Below are positions 1 through 11,316 of a DNA stretch of 64,000 bases, in pieces; position 1 is the first letter of the stretch; the number at the start of each line of letters is the position of its first letter. A program made the position numbers and the translations under genes. Source of the stretch: Microcyclospora pomicola (taxonomy: Eukaryota; Ascomycota; Dothideomycetes; Capnodiales); assembly GCA_002786065.1 (NCBI GenBank), contig NHNY01000017.1:62001-126000 (forward strand), given 5' to 3'. The notes under the pieces are model-generated. The model saw nothing but the letters and a program-made list of their open reading frames with translations. It was not told the DNA's origin and ran no database searches.

Positions 1-248
1 ACAACAACGTGTACAGCCGGCCTGGCAGCACGGCCAACCTGACGACGCTCTCGGGCTTCCAGACGCAGGGCCCCACCAACGACATGATCACGCAGGCCAT
101 CCGCGAGTGTCTCGCTGAGGTCGACCTCGACACCGTCACGAAGAAGCAACTCAAGGCGCTGGCGGAGCAGAAACTGCAATGCCAGCTGCCGGTCGAGAAG
201 CGCGCGTTCCTTGATGCGCAGATCGATGCCGAGTTGGCGAACATGTGA
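1..248 (+). CDS. Chitin synthase, C-terminal end only (partial)
   Basis: The reading frame is open from the window edge (first whole codon at base 3) to a TGA at 246-248. About the last 60 residues match the DEK_C domain that closes the myosin-motor type chitin synthases (class V and relatives): a conserved VDLDTVTKKQLK block, then a short helix ending in AQIDAELANM. DEK_C is a small DNA- or protein-binding fold at the extreme C-terminus. The catalytic part (QRRRW motif, membrane segments) lies upstream of the window. The enzyme would polymerise UDP-GlcNAc into chitin at the plasma membrane. The family call rests on the DEK_C pattern alone. Another DEK_C protein is possible but less likely in a filamentous fungus. 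Confidence 0.72.
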   Translation, partial: NNVYSRPGSTANLTTLSGFQTQGPTNDMITQAIRECLAEVDLDTVTKKQLKALAEQKLQCQLPVEKRAFLDAQIDAELANM

Positions 249-843
249 AACCTCTTTATTGTATCCTTTGGACTTCTTTCAGAAAAGTCCATCATTCAAG
301 GACTCTCGTGGGAAGATGTGTAGGGTGAACGCACTCATTCAAATGATTCAGCGACATGTACCTTATCGAGCATCCCAGGGACATGTATTTCATGATGGGA
401 TTTGGTATATGGACTCGGAGTATAAAAACACACGGCGCAGTTGGGGTAGGGGGGGCTTATAATCTATAGACATCACTTGGGGGATCAACTACATGTATCT
501 TACCTTATAATACCTCTTCCCAGTTACTCTTCCTTTCAGCAATCGCTACCTCATGTCGATATGCGCCATACCGTATCATCCCATCCCTTGTGTCCAGTGC
601 TCGACAAATCGATTGAATGACGGACGACCACCAGAGACATAAAATACAGGGGACCGGGATATGCTAAGTACCATACCTGCCCACTTCTGGCCCTTCCCAC
701 CTTCAGACGCGAAGGAGATCTTGTTTCGGGCGTGGATGTGCAAGTACTGTACAAGTGCAAATGCAAGTACAAGTACAAGTGCAAAAGCAAGTGACATCCA
801 CAGCAAAGGCTCCCCGGCGGCCGCACGGCACTGAAGGACAGAT

Positions 844-875
<32 letters not shown>
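844..875. repeat. (CTTG)8 microsatellite
   Basis: Eight perfect tandem copies of CTTG, read directly from the sequence, lie in the long intergenic region. The array is likely length-polymorphic between isolates. Confidence 0.95.
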
Positions 876-984
876 GCCACAGTGCCATGATCTTGCGTTG
901 GCTGGAGCCGCTTCTTGGCTCGGTCTTGTCGTCTACGGTGGTTGGTTTTGGTGTGGGTATTGGGTACGGTATCCATACTTGAAC

Positions 985-1023
985 GGCATGGCATGGCATG
1001 GACAGGGCAGGGCAGGGCAGGGG
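985..1023. repeat. GGCAT and GGGCA pentanucleotide tandem repeats
   Basis: Three GGCAT units run into about three and a half GGGCA units. A related CATGC array lies downstream of KRE6 at 6266-6285, so pentamers of this type flank that gene on both sides. Confidence 0.9.
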
Positions 1024-2836
1024 TAGAAGCGGAGCGAGCTGGGGTGATCACTAGAGGTGAAGTATACCTAGTGTAGGACGGCCGACTGCCGGTTCACCAG
1101 GTAAGGTACTGTACAGTATCAGCTGCATGTGAATGGGGTTGAATTGAAGGTGTTTGCCGGCTGTTCGGCTTGAGGGTTGCGGATTGATGGCATCGGGTCT
1201 TGGAGTTCGGTGGCGGGGGCGAGTAGTGAGGACTGTAGCATGCATGGATACAAGAGGACGCGCAATCGACGGGAATATGGCTCTAACCTTATGGCCTGCG
1301 GGAGGAAATGTATGGCTGGCTTGGCTTCGGTTTTTCGTTTTGGGGGGTTCGGCCAAGGGCTGGGCTGGGAGGGTCGGATGCCGGGTTTTTTTTGCATGCT
1401 TGGCGGGAGAAGGGATTGTTTGATTGCTTGGCTTTTGGGACGGTTGTGTTTATGTTACTGGGGGTGGGTGGATGTCGGAGAAATGCTGTGCTGGATGTTG
1501 ATGGTCATGATGGGGTGGACTATCAGGGATGTACGTACAGAGTTGATGAACCTTCGTGCACAGTATGGGCAGCGAGGGCGTTGATAAGCTTTTATGTGGA
1601 GGACGGGAGACGAACATGCAAGATCTGGGATTGAAGGGTGGAGGCAGGGTCTTGTGGAAGGACTTATCTCTGCCTGATTCTCTGATAGCAGAGTAACAGC
1701 ACAACATGGTTTCTGCAGTTGCCGAGCACGTGCTCATGGTGGTTCTGGATGTCCTGGCATGGCATGTCATGTCGTGTGTGCATGTCACCATCGCTGGACG
1801 TATCATCACATCCGACGGTCCTCGCATCGTATAGGTGGTCCGACAGTTCGATCCTAGCAAAGCATCGGCAAGGTCGGCAGATGGTTTCCATTCTTAGCTG
1901 GCCCAACCACCGCCTGCATGCACGCCACCCGCCTAGTTTCAGCTGTGCAAAGGCTTGTCCGTCTTGGTTCATATTCTTCGTATCCTATCCTTAGGTGTGT
2001 CGCTCACATGGTCGAGCGTCAACGGCTCAACGGCCAGGATCGCCAATGGAAAAAGCCATCATGATGAACACGATGTGAAGATACAACAATACTGTCGGGA
2101 CGGAGATCCTTTGTCCATCTGCCGTCGACGTCTTGATGTGTACATCCATGTCCTGTACCTTTGGCGATCCCATCCTCGACGTCACTACTGATGCTCGAGA
2201 TCCAGCAATTACTGCTTGGGCCTTATCCTTCGCTTCACCATTGCAACGTCTGTTCCTCATCACCACCCTTCCGCCTATAGTCGACTCCCTTCACCTCATC
2301 AGTCCGACTCTATTCTTACTCAGCCCGCCCAAACCCAATCCTCTCTCTTCCTGTCTTCCCCCACTCATCGCTCCTCCACCGGACCTCGCATTGCATCGCA
2401 TCGTCTGTGCCGCCACTCCACCCACGCCACGTCCTCCATCGTGGGCTTGTTCGTGCTGCATCGCCTCGACCTTGATATCGCCATCCACAATCGTTACCGT
2501 GTCGACAACCGGGCAGCTCGCAAGCACATCCACCTTTTCGCTGGACCAGCCGATCGCGTCGCCCGTTCCCCGGCGCCACCACCGACCCTCGATTCCTTCA
2601 GACCCATGCTCGCTGTATAGCCTGATCTGTGCTTCCTCCAATCTCCTGCATTCCGCCATTAATCTTTTCCGCCCTCTACAACACGACGACTCCGTTCAGG
2701 TCGACACATCCCAGACGGAGAGGTGGCGATAACCTCACACGAGCATCTTCGGGTCGGCAGTCCTGCATGAGCTGCATACGCAGAAGTGGTGTCACCCAGG
2801 ACCGATCGACAACACACATTCGCTTCGACGCTCGCC

Positions 2837-5561
2837 ATGGCGTCGCCATCAAGACCGACCCCATCACGCTCACTCTCCCAACGCAATGCCGATGATGAGC
2901 CTCAACTGCAACAGGCCGGTCGCTCCAGCACGAACCTGGCCGCGCAGGTGTCGGCGCGAAGTCTGCGGGAACAATCGCGGCCGAACACGTTGAAGAAGAA
3001 GGATCGGTCACAGACACCCACACAACCGCTCCCGCCGATGCCTTCGATGGCGGCGGCAGCGGCGGCGACAGCTGCTGCGGCGGCCAATGCAAGGGGGAAT
3101 GTGGAGGCTCAATCGCAGGATGGCCCAGCTCGGCAGAGCACTCCGGTGAGACAGGAAGCGATCGCGGAGTCTTCATCACAAGCGTCCATCCCGTCAAGCG
3201 CTGCAGCAGAACAAGAAGTGATACCACCCGTACCCTCATCCTCTACACCAACCCCGCGCGTGGGGCCACCGCGCAAAGAAACACCTTCGACCAGCACGAT
3301 TCGAAGCGATGAGGATGCAGGATCATCATCAAGCGATCCGTCCGAAAATCATGCCAGAGATGCAAGCACGACGGCCACCCAAGCCGGTATGGCACTTGCT
3401 GCGGAGATGCAACTGTCGCCCTATGGAACCGGCGCTCAAACACCCACGTCTCGCATGCCATTGATGCAAAGCATGTCCTACAACAGCTCCTCGCTCAGTC
3501 TCACCCGACAGACCACCCCACGATCCGTCCGAGACCTAGGTTCTGACTACACTCGCTACTACAATCCTTTCGCCAGCCGCAACAACTCGACGTCCGACCT
3601 ACTATCCCTCCCCCGGAACAACAACTCGACGACACACTTGTCGCCGGGGATCCCATCGGCGGATTTACATCAGCGCCTGTCCAATCCATTTAACGACACC
3701 AAGCGATATTCAAACCCGTTCGAGTCAAGACCGCCGACTGCGCCTGGCACACCGCACATGAAACAGTCGAGCGTGGATGACAAGAAACTCCCCACCACAA
3801 TGGCGGTCCCGATCAGATCTGCATCAGCGAACTCTGGTATGAGTATGGGCACCTCGGGGGCGCCTTTCTCGGAGAAGCCTGGCACCCCCGTCTTCATTCG
3901 AGATGCAGATCCCGAAAAGGCCGCCTTCTTCCCGTATCTGGACGACCGGTTGGGTGCCCCAGAATATGCATTCCCGCTGTTCACGGACGAGATAGAGGAC
4001 GACGACGATCTGCATATGCCGCAATGGGACGACGATATCAAACTCAAGCCGAAACTCAAAGACCACTTCACCCGCGACAACCTCTCCAGCACATTGGGGA
4101 TGATCTTCATGGTTTGTGGTCTGTTTTGCGTCTTCATCGTGTTGCCCATCGTGTCATATACCGGAACGAGCTTGATTGATTACGAGTATGAGACACCTCT
4201 GGACGACCTGCCGAACCCCGATGGTGCGCAGAGCTGGGCGACGGTGAACAATGTCAAGTATCCTCTGTTTGAGAATCTGCGCTCTTCCCTGATCGACGAG
4301 GATACCCCCAAGAGCGCCAAGACGCGGAAAGGAGTGAATGGCGATACGTACAAGTTGGTGTTCAGCGATGAGTTTAACGCACAAAACCGGACGTTCTACC
4401 CTGGAGATGACCCATACTGGTATGCGTTTGAAGGATGGTATGGCGCGACTGAGGATATCGAGTGGTATGATCCAGATGCGGTGAATACTGGTGAGGAAGC
4501 ACTCAATCACAATTACATGCTGCAGCTGCTGACATTGAACAGGTGACGGTACACTGCAGTTCCAGCTAGATGCGTTCACTAGCCACAACCTCCCATACCG
4601 ATCCGGCATGCTTCACTCCTGGAATCAGCTCTGTTTCAAAGGAGGGATCTTCGAAGTCTCCATGTCACTACCGGGACCTGCCGGTGTGCATGGCTGGTGG
4701 CCCGGTGTCTGGACCATGGGCAACCTCGGCCGTCCAGGCTATCTCGCAACCACGGACGGCATGTGGCCATATACTTACAACGATTGTGATGCTGGAATCA
4801 CACCCAACCAATCGATGACGGACGGTACATCCCATTTACCTGGGCAACGACTGTCGTCTTGCACGTGTGCGAACGAAGACCACCCGACTCCAGGCACTGG
4901 ACGTGGTGCTCCCGAAATCGATATCGCCGAGGGCAGTGCTGATTACAGTGGAAATGGATGGGGTGTCGCCACGCAGTCGTATCAGGTCGCGCCTTTCGAC
5001 ATCTTCTACTATCCCAACTACGAATTCATGGAGACTCCAAACTACGGCACCAGTTTCGTTAACACTTATACTGGTGGTGCCTTCCAGCAAGCCGTGTCCA
5101 CGACCTCCATCCTGAATAACAACTGGTACGATGGAAATGAGTACCAGAAGTTCGCGTTTGAGTATACTCCTGGCGGCGGTAAGGACGCCTTCGTGGCCTG
5201 GATCATCGGCGAGGAGGAGACGATGAAGTTTGACGGGCGCGCCATCGGACCGAACGGCAACATCGGCCAGCGACTGATCTCCGAGGAGCCCATGTCGATC
5301 ATTATGAACTTTGGCTTCTCCCACGCCTGGACGTACATCGACTGGGATAACCTTGTCTTCCCCGCCACGATGCGCATCGACTACGTCCGCTGGTATCAGA
5401 AGGAAGGCTCCGAGTCGGTCACGTGCGACCCGCCGGGCTACGAGACGACCGAGTACATCGCCGCGCATCCGGAAGCGTACAACAACATCAACTACACGCA
5501 TTGGTCCGACGCTGGCTACTCGTGGCCAAAGAACACGCTCATGGATGGATGTTCTGCGTGA
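2837..5561 (+). CDS. KRE6: Beta-1,6-glucan synthesis protein, KRE6/SKN1 family (GH16-like)
   Basis: Two exons, 2837-4490 and 4543-5561, with a 52-bp intron (GTGAGG donor, CTGAC branch site, CAG acceptor). The join reads VNTG/DGTLQF, restoring the family's conserved block. The product is 890 residues. Residues 1 to about 415 are a Ser/Thr/Pro/Gln-rich, low-complexity cytosolic tail with an Ala run. A single TM segment follows at about 420-440 (type II topology), then a lumenal GH16-like domain. The GH16 signature EIDIAEG is present, with E676, D678 and E681 as the catalytic-type acidic residues. Yeast Kre6 and Skn1 act in the ER/Golgi and at the cell surface in beta-1,6-glucan assembly. The start is the first in-frame ATG. 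A GTG-initiated extension upstream is not needed. The product is longer than yeast Kre6 because of the N-tail. Confidence 0.95.
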
Positions 5562-7048
5562 TGAGTGTTTGGTGAATGCTGAATATGTTCTGAAGATGAC
5601 GCGACCTGTGAAGATGATGCATTACAGCATTGGTCAGGAACGAGGACGAAGATTCTGTATAAAGACTATGGAAACGACGAAAGGAAAACTGCTGTACATA
5701 CGTCGCAGTCGAAACCGGGCATTCCAGATCAATGGTCCTGGTTGCCGGCGCTTCGGGCTTCTACTGCCCACTGTGGCCCGATTACGAACATACCCGACGC
5801 AACACATATCTGTATCTACCACTTATTCCTAATGCTGCATCGCCGGGCCGCGTACGCGACCACACAGTCTTTGCTTTGGGGTTGCGTTGCTGGAGTCGTT
5901 GTCTGGCAGGCAGGAGATGAATCGCATGCATCTTCTGGCAGGCGTCTTGGGCTTTCGAGGAGCAACGGGTCGCTTTTGGCTGACTTGCTTGCATGCTGAC
6001 TCACTCGCTCGCATCGAAATGGTATCCGAATCTAATGGCCAGCCATGCTCATGCTTTCAAGCATGACATCACCTTTCGTGACGATACCGAGTCGCGGTTC
6101 ACAGTTGCATTCGCATTTCTCTACTGGGGTTTTGGGTTTTTGGGGTTTTGGTTGTTGGGGGCGTAAGCGGGCATATACATGATACGGTACGGCATCATAC
6201 TGTCCAGGGGAGCAGACGGTCGAGATGAGAGACGGTGGAGATAGTAGGCGGTCGAGGTGGAGAAGCATGCCATGCCATGCCATGCTCTGCTGGAGGTCTG
6301 TACATGAGGGGATCAAGTCAAGTCGGCGGGACTTTGGTAACGACGGGATCTTGTGAGGACATTGGGGAGTTTTGGGGCAAGGGGTAGGGGGCATGGAGTG
6401 GTAAATATATATAATACAGTTTCTCAATGTCGGTACAGTTTCATGAAAGAGTGCAAGGACAACTTCAGTCATGAGTAGAGTCTCCCGTCATCAATCGCAA
6501 GGACGATCATCAAGTTCACCTGAGTACCTTACCTTACAGTCCAAAGTCTAAGTCCAAGTCCAAGTCCACTATATACCACAGGTACGGATAAGATCAAGAT
6601 CATCAGCTGTGATAACAACACAGCCCGTTTCGTCCCCTCGAAATGTCCTTCTTTATCGAAGAGAGAGAGGTAGAGAGAGTCCCAGTCTCGTCGGCTCGAA
6701 GAGGAGAATGCGGGTCCGCGCTTCCTGGGGGTCGGTTGGGGCGGTTTTGGGCTGTTCGTTCGGTGATGCTGCTGCTACTTCTGAACTCGCTGTTTTGTTG
6801 CTGTTTTCTTGCTGACAAGGATGGGGGGAGATGGCTATACGCTATACGTGTTGTAGGAGAGGATTTGTGGGGTTGTGAGGGTCATTGCTCCATTGCTGCA
6901 GATCAGAGTTCCATATCAGCTTTGCTTGAACCAACAGAGCGGAAGATTATTTTCCTGATACAGACGCGATGAGGTATTACCATACAACCGCCCTCGCACT
7001 CCAAAACCCCAACACCACCCAGATCCGATAGTCAAAACACTCACCACC
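5562..7048. other. Intergenic region, convergent 3' ends (KRE6 / PNPOx-like)
   Basis: No supported gene. It contains a (CATGC)4 array at 6266-6285, an AAGTCC tandem at about 6543-6568 and G/T-rich tracts near 6125-6160. Small ORFs here have no family resemblance. It is probably 3' UTRs plus spacer. Confidence 0.45.
6266..6285. repeat. (CATGC)4 repeat
   Basis: Four perfect tandem CATGC units, read directly. The unit is self-overlapping and contains the palindrome GCATGC. Confidence 0.9.
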
Positions 7049-8208
7049 TCATCCACTCATCCCCATCCTCCCCAAGATCATCTTCATCTCCTCCGCCTCC
7101 ACCGTCCGCAACCCCATCTCCACCACCCTCGGCCCGTACAACGTCGCCAGCACCCCGAGCACGAAGCTGACCAGCACCAGCACCGCCGTCTGGGACATGT
7201 TCCGCGCATCGGCGCGGTACGAGTCGCGGTTCAGGGGGACCAGCGCGCCGGTCATCTTCTGGATCGGCGCGATGGCTTCGCTCTTGCCGGTCTGCAGGCC
7301 CTGCGGCAGGCCGGGGAGCCCGTCGATCGAGTAGGCGTTTTTGTACGCCCAGTATCTGCTCGCGCGGTGGGTTAGTGCCAGTCGCGAGACGGGAGTGTGA
7401 GAGGAAATGGCGTCGGGGGGGTTTTATGTCGCGGCTAGTGGGGACTTGACATGAAACTGGCGGCTGAGAAACAGACAGACAGACATACTTCTCCATAGCT
7501 GCCTCCGACTTTCCCCTCTCGAAGTCCCGCGCCCGTTTCCGCCACAGGTCGTTCAGCGTGGGGCGGAACGCCTTGAAGTCGTAGTAGGGCACGCTGTAGC
7601 CGCACGAGTCGCCGACCTGGTGGATGTCGACGACGATGATGCAGCGGGTCCCGGGGATGACCGCGATGTCGTTCGCCGCGACCAGCGAACGGAACGATGG
7701 TGTGTCATGTTCTAGCACACGACCTTGCATTTCCATCAGCATCAGTCGGGTTCGCAACACAATACCCAAGGCAGTGTGGAGACATGAGGTACGCTAAGGT
7801 ACCTACCTTTCCCCCAGAACCGCACAATCTTCGGCGGGCCCTCGAACGCGCAGAACTGGATCGTGATGCGCCCGTTCCCGGGCTCGAGCAGGTGAGAAAT
7901 CGTCTCGTTGCCGCTGCCCGTCAGGTCCAGGTACCAGAAGGTTTTCTCGTCGAGGATGCCGAAGCAGGCGCCGCCTTTCGGCGAGACGTTGACGTGGCCG
8001 TGGCCGGTGAGGGGCGCGGTCGCGACCCAGAAGACTTTCTGTGGGGTGGAAGACTTAGCTTAGCTGTGCTTTGATTGGGATGTTGGGAGATGTGTGCGAA
8101 GGGTTTGGTTGGGTGGGAGGACTGTGTTGAAATGGGAGGTTATTTAGATACCTGGTCGTGAACCCATTCGGGCAGACTTTCAGGGATGGTTTCGTAGAAC
8201 TTGCCCAT
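7049..8208 (-). CDS. PNPOx-like FMN-binding split-barrel protein with C-terminal membrane anchor
   Basis: Four exons on the minus strand: 8208-8152, 8038-7807, 7723-7489 and 7355-7049. Introns are 113, 83 and 133 bp, all GT-AG, and phases join cleanly to 276 residues. The product begins MGKFYETIPESLPEW and carries the fungal pyridoxamine 5'-phosphate oxidase-like pattern: VNVSPKGG, WYLDLTGSGNET, CAFEGPPKIVR, then VDIHQVGDSCGYSVPYY and a YWAYKNAYSIDGLPGLP block. Members bind flavin or related cofactors, but the physiological substrate of this fungal branch is not known. It is unlikely to be the true vitamin B6 oxidase. A hydrophobic stretch at about residues 229-249, followed by 27 mostly polar residues, looks like a tail anchor. 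The third intron carries an ACAG tandem. Confidence 0.85.
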
Positions 8209-8761
8209 GCTTGCGTTGTCAGTGACTTGAAGCCGAATTTGCAGGACAGCGCATCGCTGGGAGCTTTGTTACTGTTGTGGTGACGATACCGATCGTCGAG
8301 GGATGGTGACTCAAGCGGCGTCTTTTATAAGCTGAAGTTGGAGCGAGAGCCGAAATCGCTCCAATGTACCGAGTACTGTTCGACTTCATGTATTTGTCCT
8401 GCAGCATTACTGGCCAGCTTCTTTGAGAAAGTCTATGATTTCCTACCGTACATCATGACATACGTTCATGCTCGCAATTTCTCACAATGGACGGCACGAT
8501 AGTTATAACAGTAGCACGTATGTATCGCAGTTATCGCAGTGAATACCTTGACAATGGCTGGCATTGTGAGTCTGTGCTACAGTACATCCCTATATAACGC
8601 CATTCCAAGAGCCCATCTCTACCACTGCCGTGATTCGTTATCCCATCACGACTCCAAACCGATTCCCGTGACTCGCGTCAACACCCAGCTCTTGTAGCAT
8701 CTTTCCTACGCCAACTCATGACTCCTAGCGACCCAGACACTTCGTTCGTCGTCTTCACTCT
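8209..8761. other. Intergenic region
   Basis: This is the promoter side of the PNPOx-like gene and the 3' side of the four-TM gene. A TATATAA at about 8591 lies too far from either start to assign. No gene is seen. Confidence 0.4.
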
Positions 8762-10810
8762 TCACCGGTAATGCTTCATATCCGACCAGTCGTTCCGGTC
8801 CACACCACCACGTCCTTCCTCGGCGACCTTGCCACTGACATCGCGACGACTGCGAATGCCGTATCCGCCGCGCTGTGCTTGAGAGGCTACACCATACGGT
8901 CCAGCCTCATCAACGATGTCAGCACCTGATCGGCTGACGACACGTTCGGATCGTGGCGGCTCGGCCATCTGAGCAGGTACAGGGTTACCAGCAGATGCGG
9001 GCATGTTGTAGTTCGGTTTGGGTGAGTTGCCACGGACGCCACGAGTAGCAGCAGCGAGATCGCCATAGTATCTGCCCTTCGGCGTCCCGGGACCTTTTAG
9101 TGCGGTGATTAGGCTAGGAGCAGATTCCGAATAGATGGAGGATGCAGTGGTGTTGTGAGACGCTGCCGTCAGTGTACGGGATACTCCCGTCGTAGCGTCG
9201 GCCTTTTCATCGGGATCTGGGTACTGTTCTTCGGCTTGGGGACGAGGAGTTGGCGGGTTCATGCCCAACGGCTTGAATTCTGCGTGCGCACCAAACACAT
9301 CATCTCCCATAGGCTCGTATGCGGAATCATGACGATCATGGACCGGCTGGTAGCCGTTTCTGCTTCGACGTGAAGGAGATCCAAGATCAGCAGCTTCATC
9401 GTCTTCGCCTAGGGAATACCAGTTGTCCTTCAGAAGACTCTCCTTTTGCTGATCCTGCGTGGTGGCACGCGTTGGCGTAGGTGAGAAACGATCGGGTGTG
9501 GCTGGCAGGAGGTTGAACTGTGGTGTTTGGTTCGTCATGCTCGGCGAATCGGGAATTTTGGGAATGGTCGGCGTTGCAGCAGAATCACGCTTAATGGGAC
9601 TGTGCGATCGAGGGCGTGGACGACGCGTACGGACTTCGAGCTTGCCATCGGGTCCGATGGAGTGGCGAGACTTTTCCGAGGAGACTGCTTCACGATACAG
9701 ATTCTGTTGGCCGTCGTACTGGTGGCGCGACCAGCGGGCTGACTCTGGGTTGTGCGCTGAATACGCAAGATCGGTAGTCGAGCCGGTGCGACTGTGTCGG
9801 AAAGGTACGCGACGATCGTTGTTCGACGGCTCTTTCTCGGCCAATGTCATCTGAGACTGGTTGACCACGGAGAATGTGCTAGCGCTCGACAACTTCTTTT
9901 CGGCGTCAGTCATGGATCCTTCCGAGCTGAGAGTGTATTCGCTGTTCTTATGCTTGTGCCTCGGGTTGAACACAGTACGTCTGCCCGTGAGGTTCTCCTC
10001 CAATGGGTTCATGTCTGGCGGTAGATGAGCGATTTTACGGAAGATGATGATCAACGCCACGTCAAAGCAGGCAGAGACAAGATGGAGGCCACCAATCGCA
10101 ACAGCAGCGATCCAAACTGTAAGCAAGAGTAAAGTCGTGATCGATCCATCGAAGAAACTGGACCAAGTGTTGGTCGCTGTGCTTCCATCCGCTCCAAGAC
10201 TGCTTGTATATTGACTGTTCGAGACCATTGCAACGAAAACGTAGAATGGGACCAGGCCGATATCCATGAAGAGTGCGAAGAAGTGATAGCTGTAGCTGCT
10301 CGCCGGGGTTCGTGCTTTGGCTGGGCGAATGAGGTGAACGATGGCGTAGAGAGTTATAAGTGAGTCCAATGCTTGCTACTTTGCGTCAGTAATCACAGGA
10401 TACAGCGATGATCGAGGAGGTCGTACCGGAATTCTAAGCAGATAGGTGTCTGAGCCTGTCGTACCACGGATACAAATAGTTATGCCCAGTAAGCCCAGAG
10501 CAGCAATCTCTTCAATGATCCGAAGGCCAAACTGGACCCATCGTAGGATCGTCACGGCTTTCTTGGTATTGGCAGGGAGTGGCTTGTGGTCGATCTGCTG
10601 GCCAGTCACGATCATGTAGCTGTCCGGATGTTGGTTGAAATTGATAAGCGGGCCATTTTGCTTGGGTTTGTGCAAGCTTTGTTGCGAAACGGCAGCATAC
10701 GAGGCTTCGGTCACGGCCTTGGGGTTGAAATGGCTGTACGGGAAAGCGATGACACTGCTGCGATTGTGCTGGGGTTGGTCGTAAATGTATGGAGGCTCAG
10801 AAGTGCCCAT
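8762..10810 (-). CDS. Uncharacterised four-TM protein with long disordered C-terminal tail
   Basis: Two exons, 10810-10427 and 10375-8762, with a 51-bp intron (GTACGA donor, CTGAC branch, TAG acceptor). The product is 665 residues and starts MGTSEPPYIYDQ. Four hydrophobic segments lie at about 90-114, 131-145, 158-180 and 207-240, packed as in MARVEL-type tetraspan proteins, though I cannot confirm that family. From about 245 to the end the protein is polar, rich in Ser, Pro, Arg and Asp, and predicted disordered. It has many possible phosphorylation sites (for example RSRNGYQP and RPRSHSPIKRDS) and presumably faces the cytosol. It resembles conserved hypothetical membrane proteins of filamentous ascomycetes. 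I assign no function. Confidence 0.8.
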
Positions 10811-11316
10811 GCTTTCTGCAGCGAAGAATTGATCTCCTGGAAACGCCTGGACCAGAAGCTCGCCAAACAATACACAGCACAGCAAGAAGTGAGAAGTGAG
10901 TGAGTGATGGTAAGAGTGCTGGTTGTAGGCTGAAGCTTGGGGTGGTCTGCTGCTGGTCGTCTATAAGAAACTGGAGTTGGTCTGTTGCTGGTTGACCTGG
11001 CAACGAATGCTGTCATTGGCAAACTGTGGGCCAGCGGCAGACCTACTTCGGCCCCTCAGCACCTCCATTATTACACGAAAAAATTCGGACATTGCTGCTG
11101 AAGAGAAGTCTTGAGCACCGACCGGTGTTTGTGTGTGAACATGCTGTTGGTCGGCCAGACCGCGGGTGTTTTGTCAATCGTTGGTAGAGAGCGCAGATAC
11201 GTAAATCCAGTGGACTTCCGCGCGTCTTCCAAGAACGTCATTGCACTCCGGCTTTTCGCCGATATCATATCTTGTAGCTCTTCTCTTCAGTTCAAGGTGC
11301 ACTACACCCTACATCA
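10811..11316. promoter_or_regulatory. Shared divergent promoter region (four-TM gene / ARH1)
   Basis: A 506-bp spacer separates two diverging start codons. No specific binding site is assigned. Short ORFs inside it show no family resemblance. Confidence 0.45.

Larger units (their letters stand above)
249..2836. other. Long intergenic region between chitin synthase and KRE6
   Basis: No ORF here looks conserved. The stretch holds low-complexity tracts: an AAGTAC/AAGTGCA-rich patch (741-793), a perfect tetranucleotide array (844-875) and GGCAT and GGGCA pentamers (985-1023). From about 2170 to 2640 the + strand is strongly pyrimidine-rich, which is common in fungal promoters and leaders, so the distal part is probably the KRE6 promoter and 5' UTR. 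Confidence 0.5.

Noticed and set aside
551-1051. Minus-strand ORF of 166 residues in the chitin synthase-KRE6 spacer
   Set aside because: It reads through the simple repeats (Cys/Thr and Leu/Ala runs), starts in no clear context and resembles no family.
2133-2732. Plus-strand ORF of 199 residues upstream of KRE6
   Set aside because: Pro/Ser/Leu-rich composition simply reflects the pyrimidine-rich leader. No motif, and it overlaps the likely promoter and 5' UTR.
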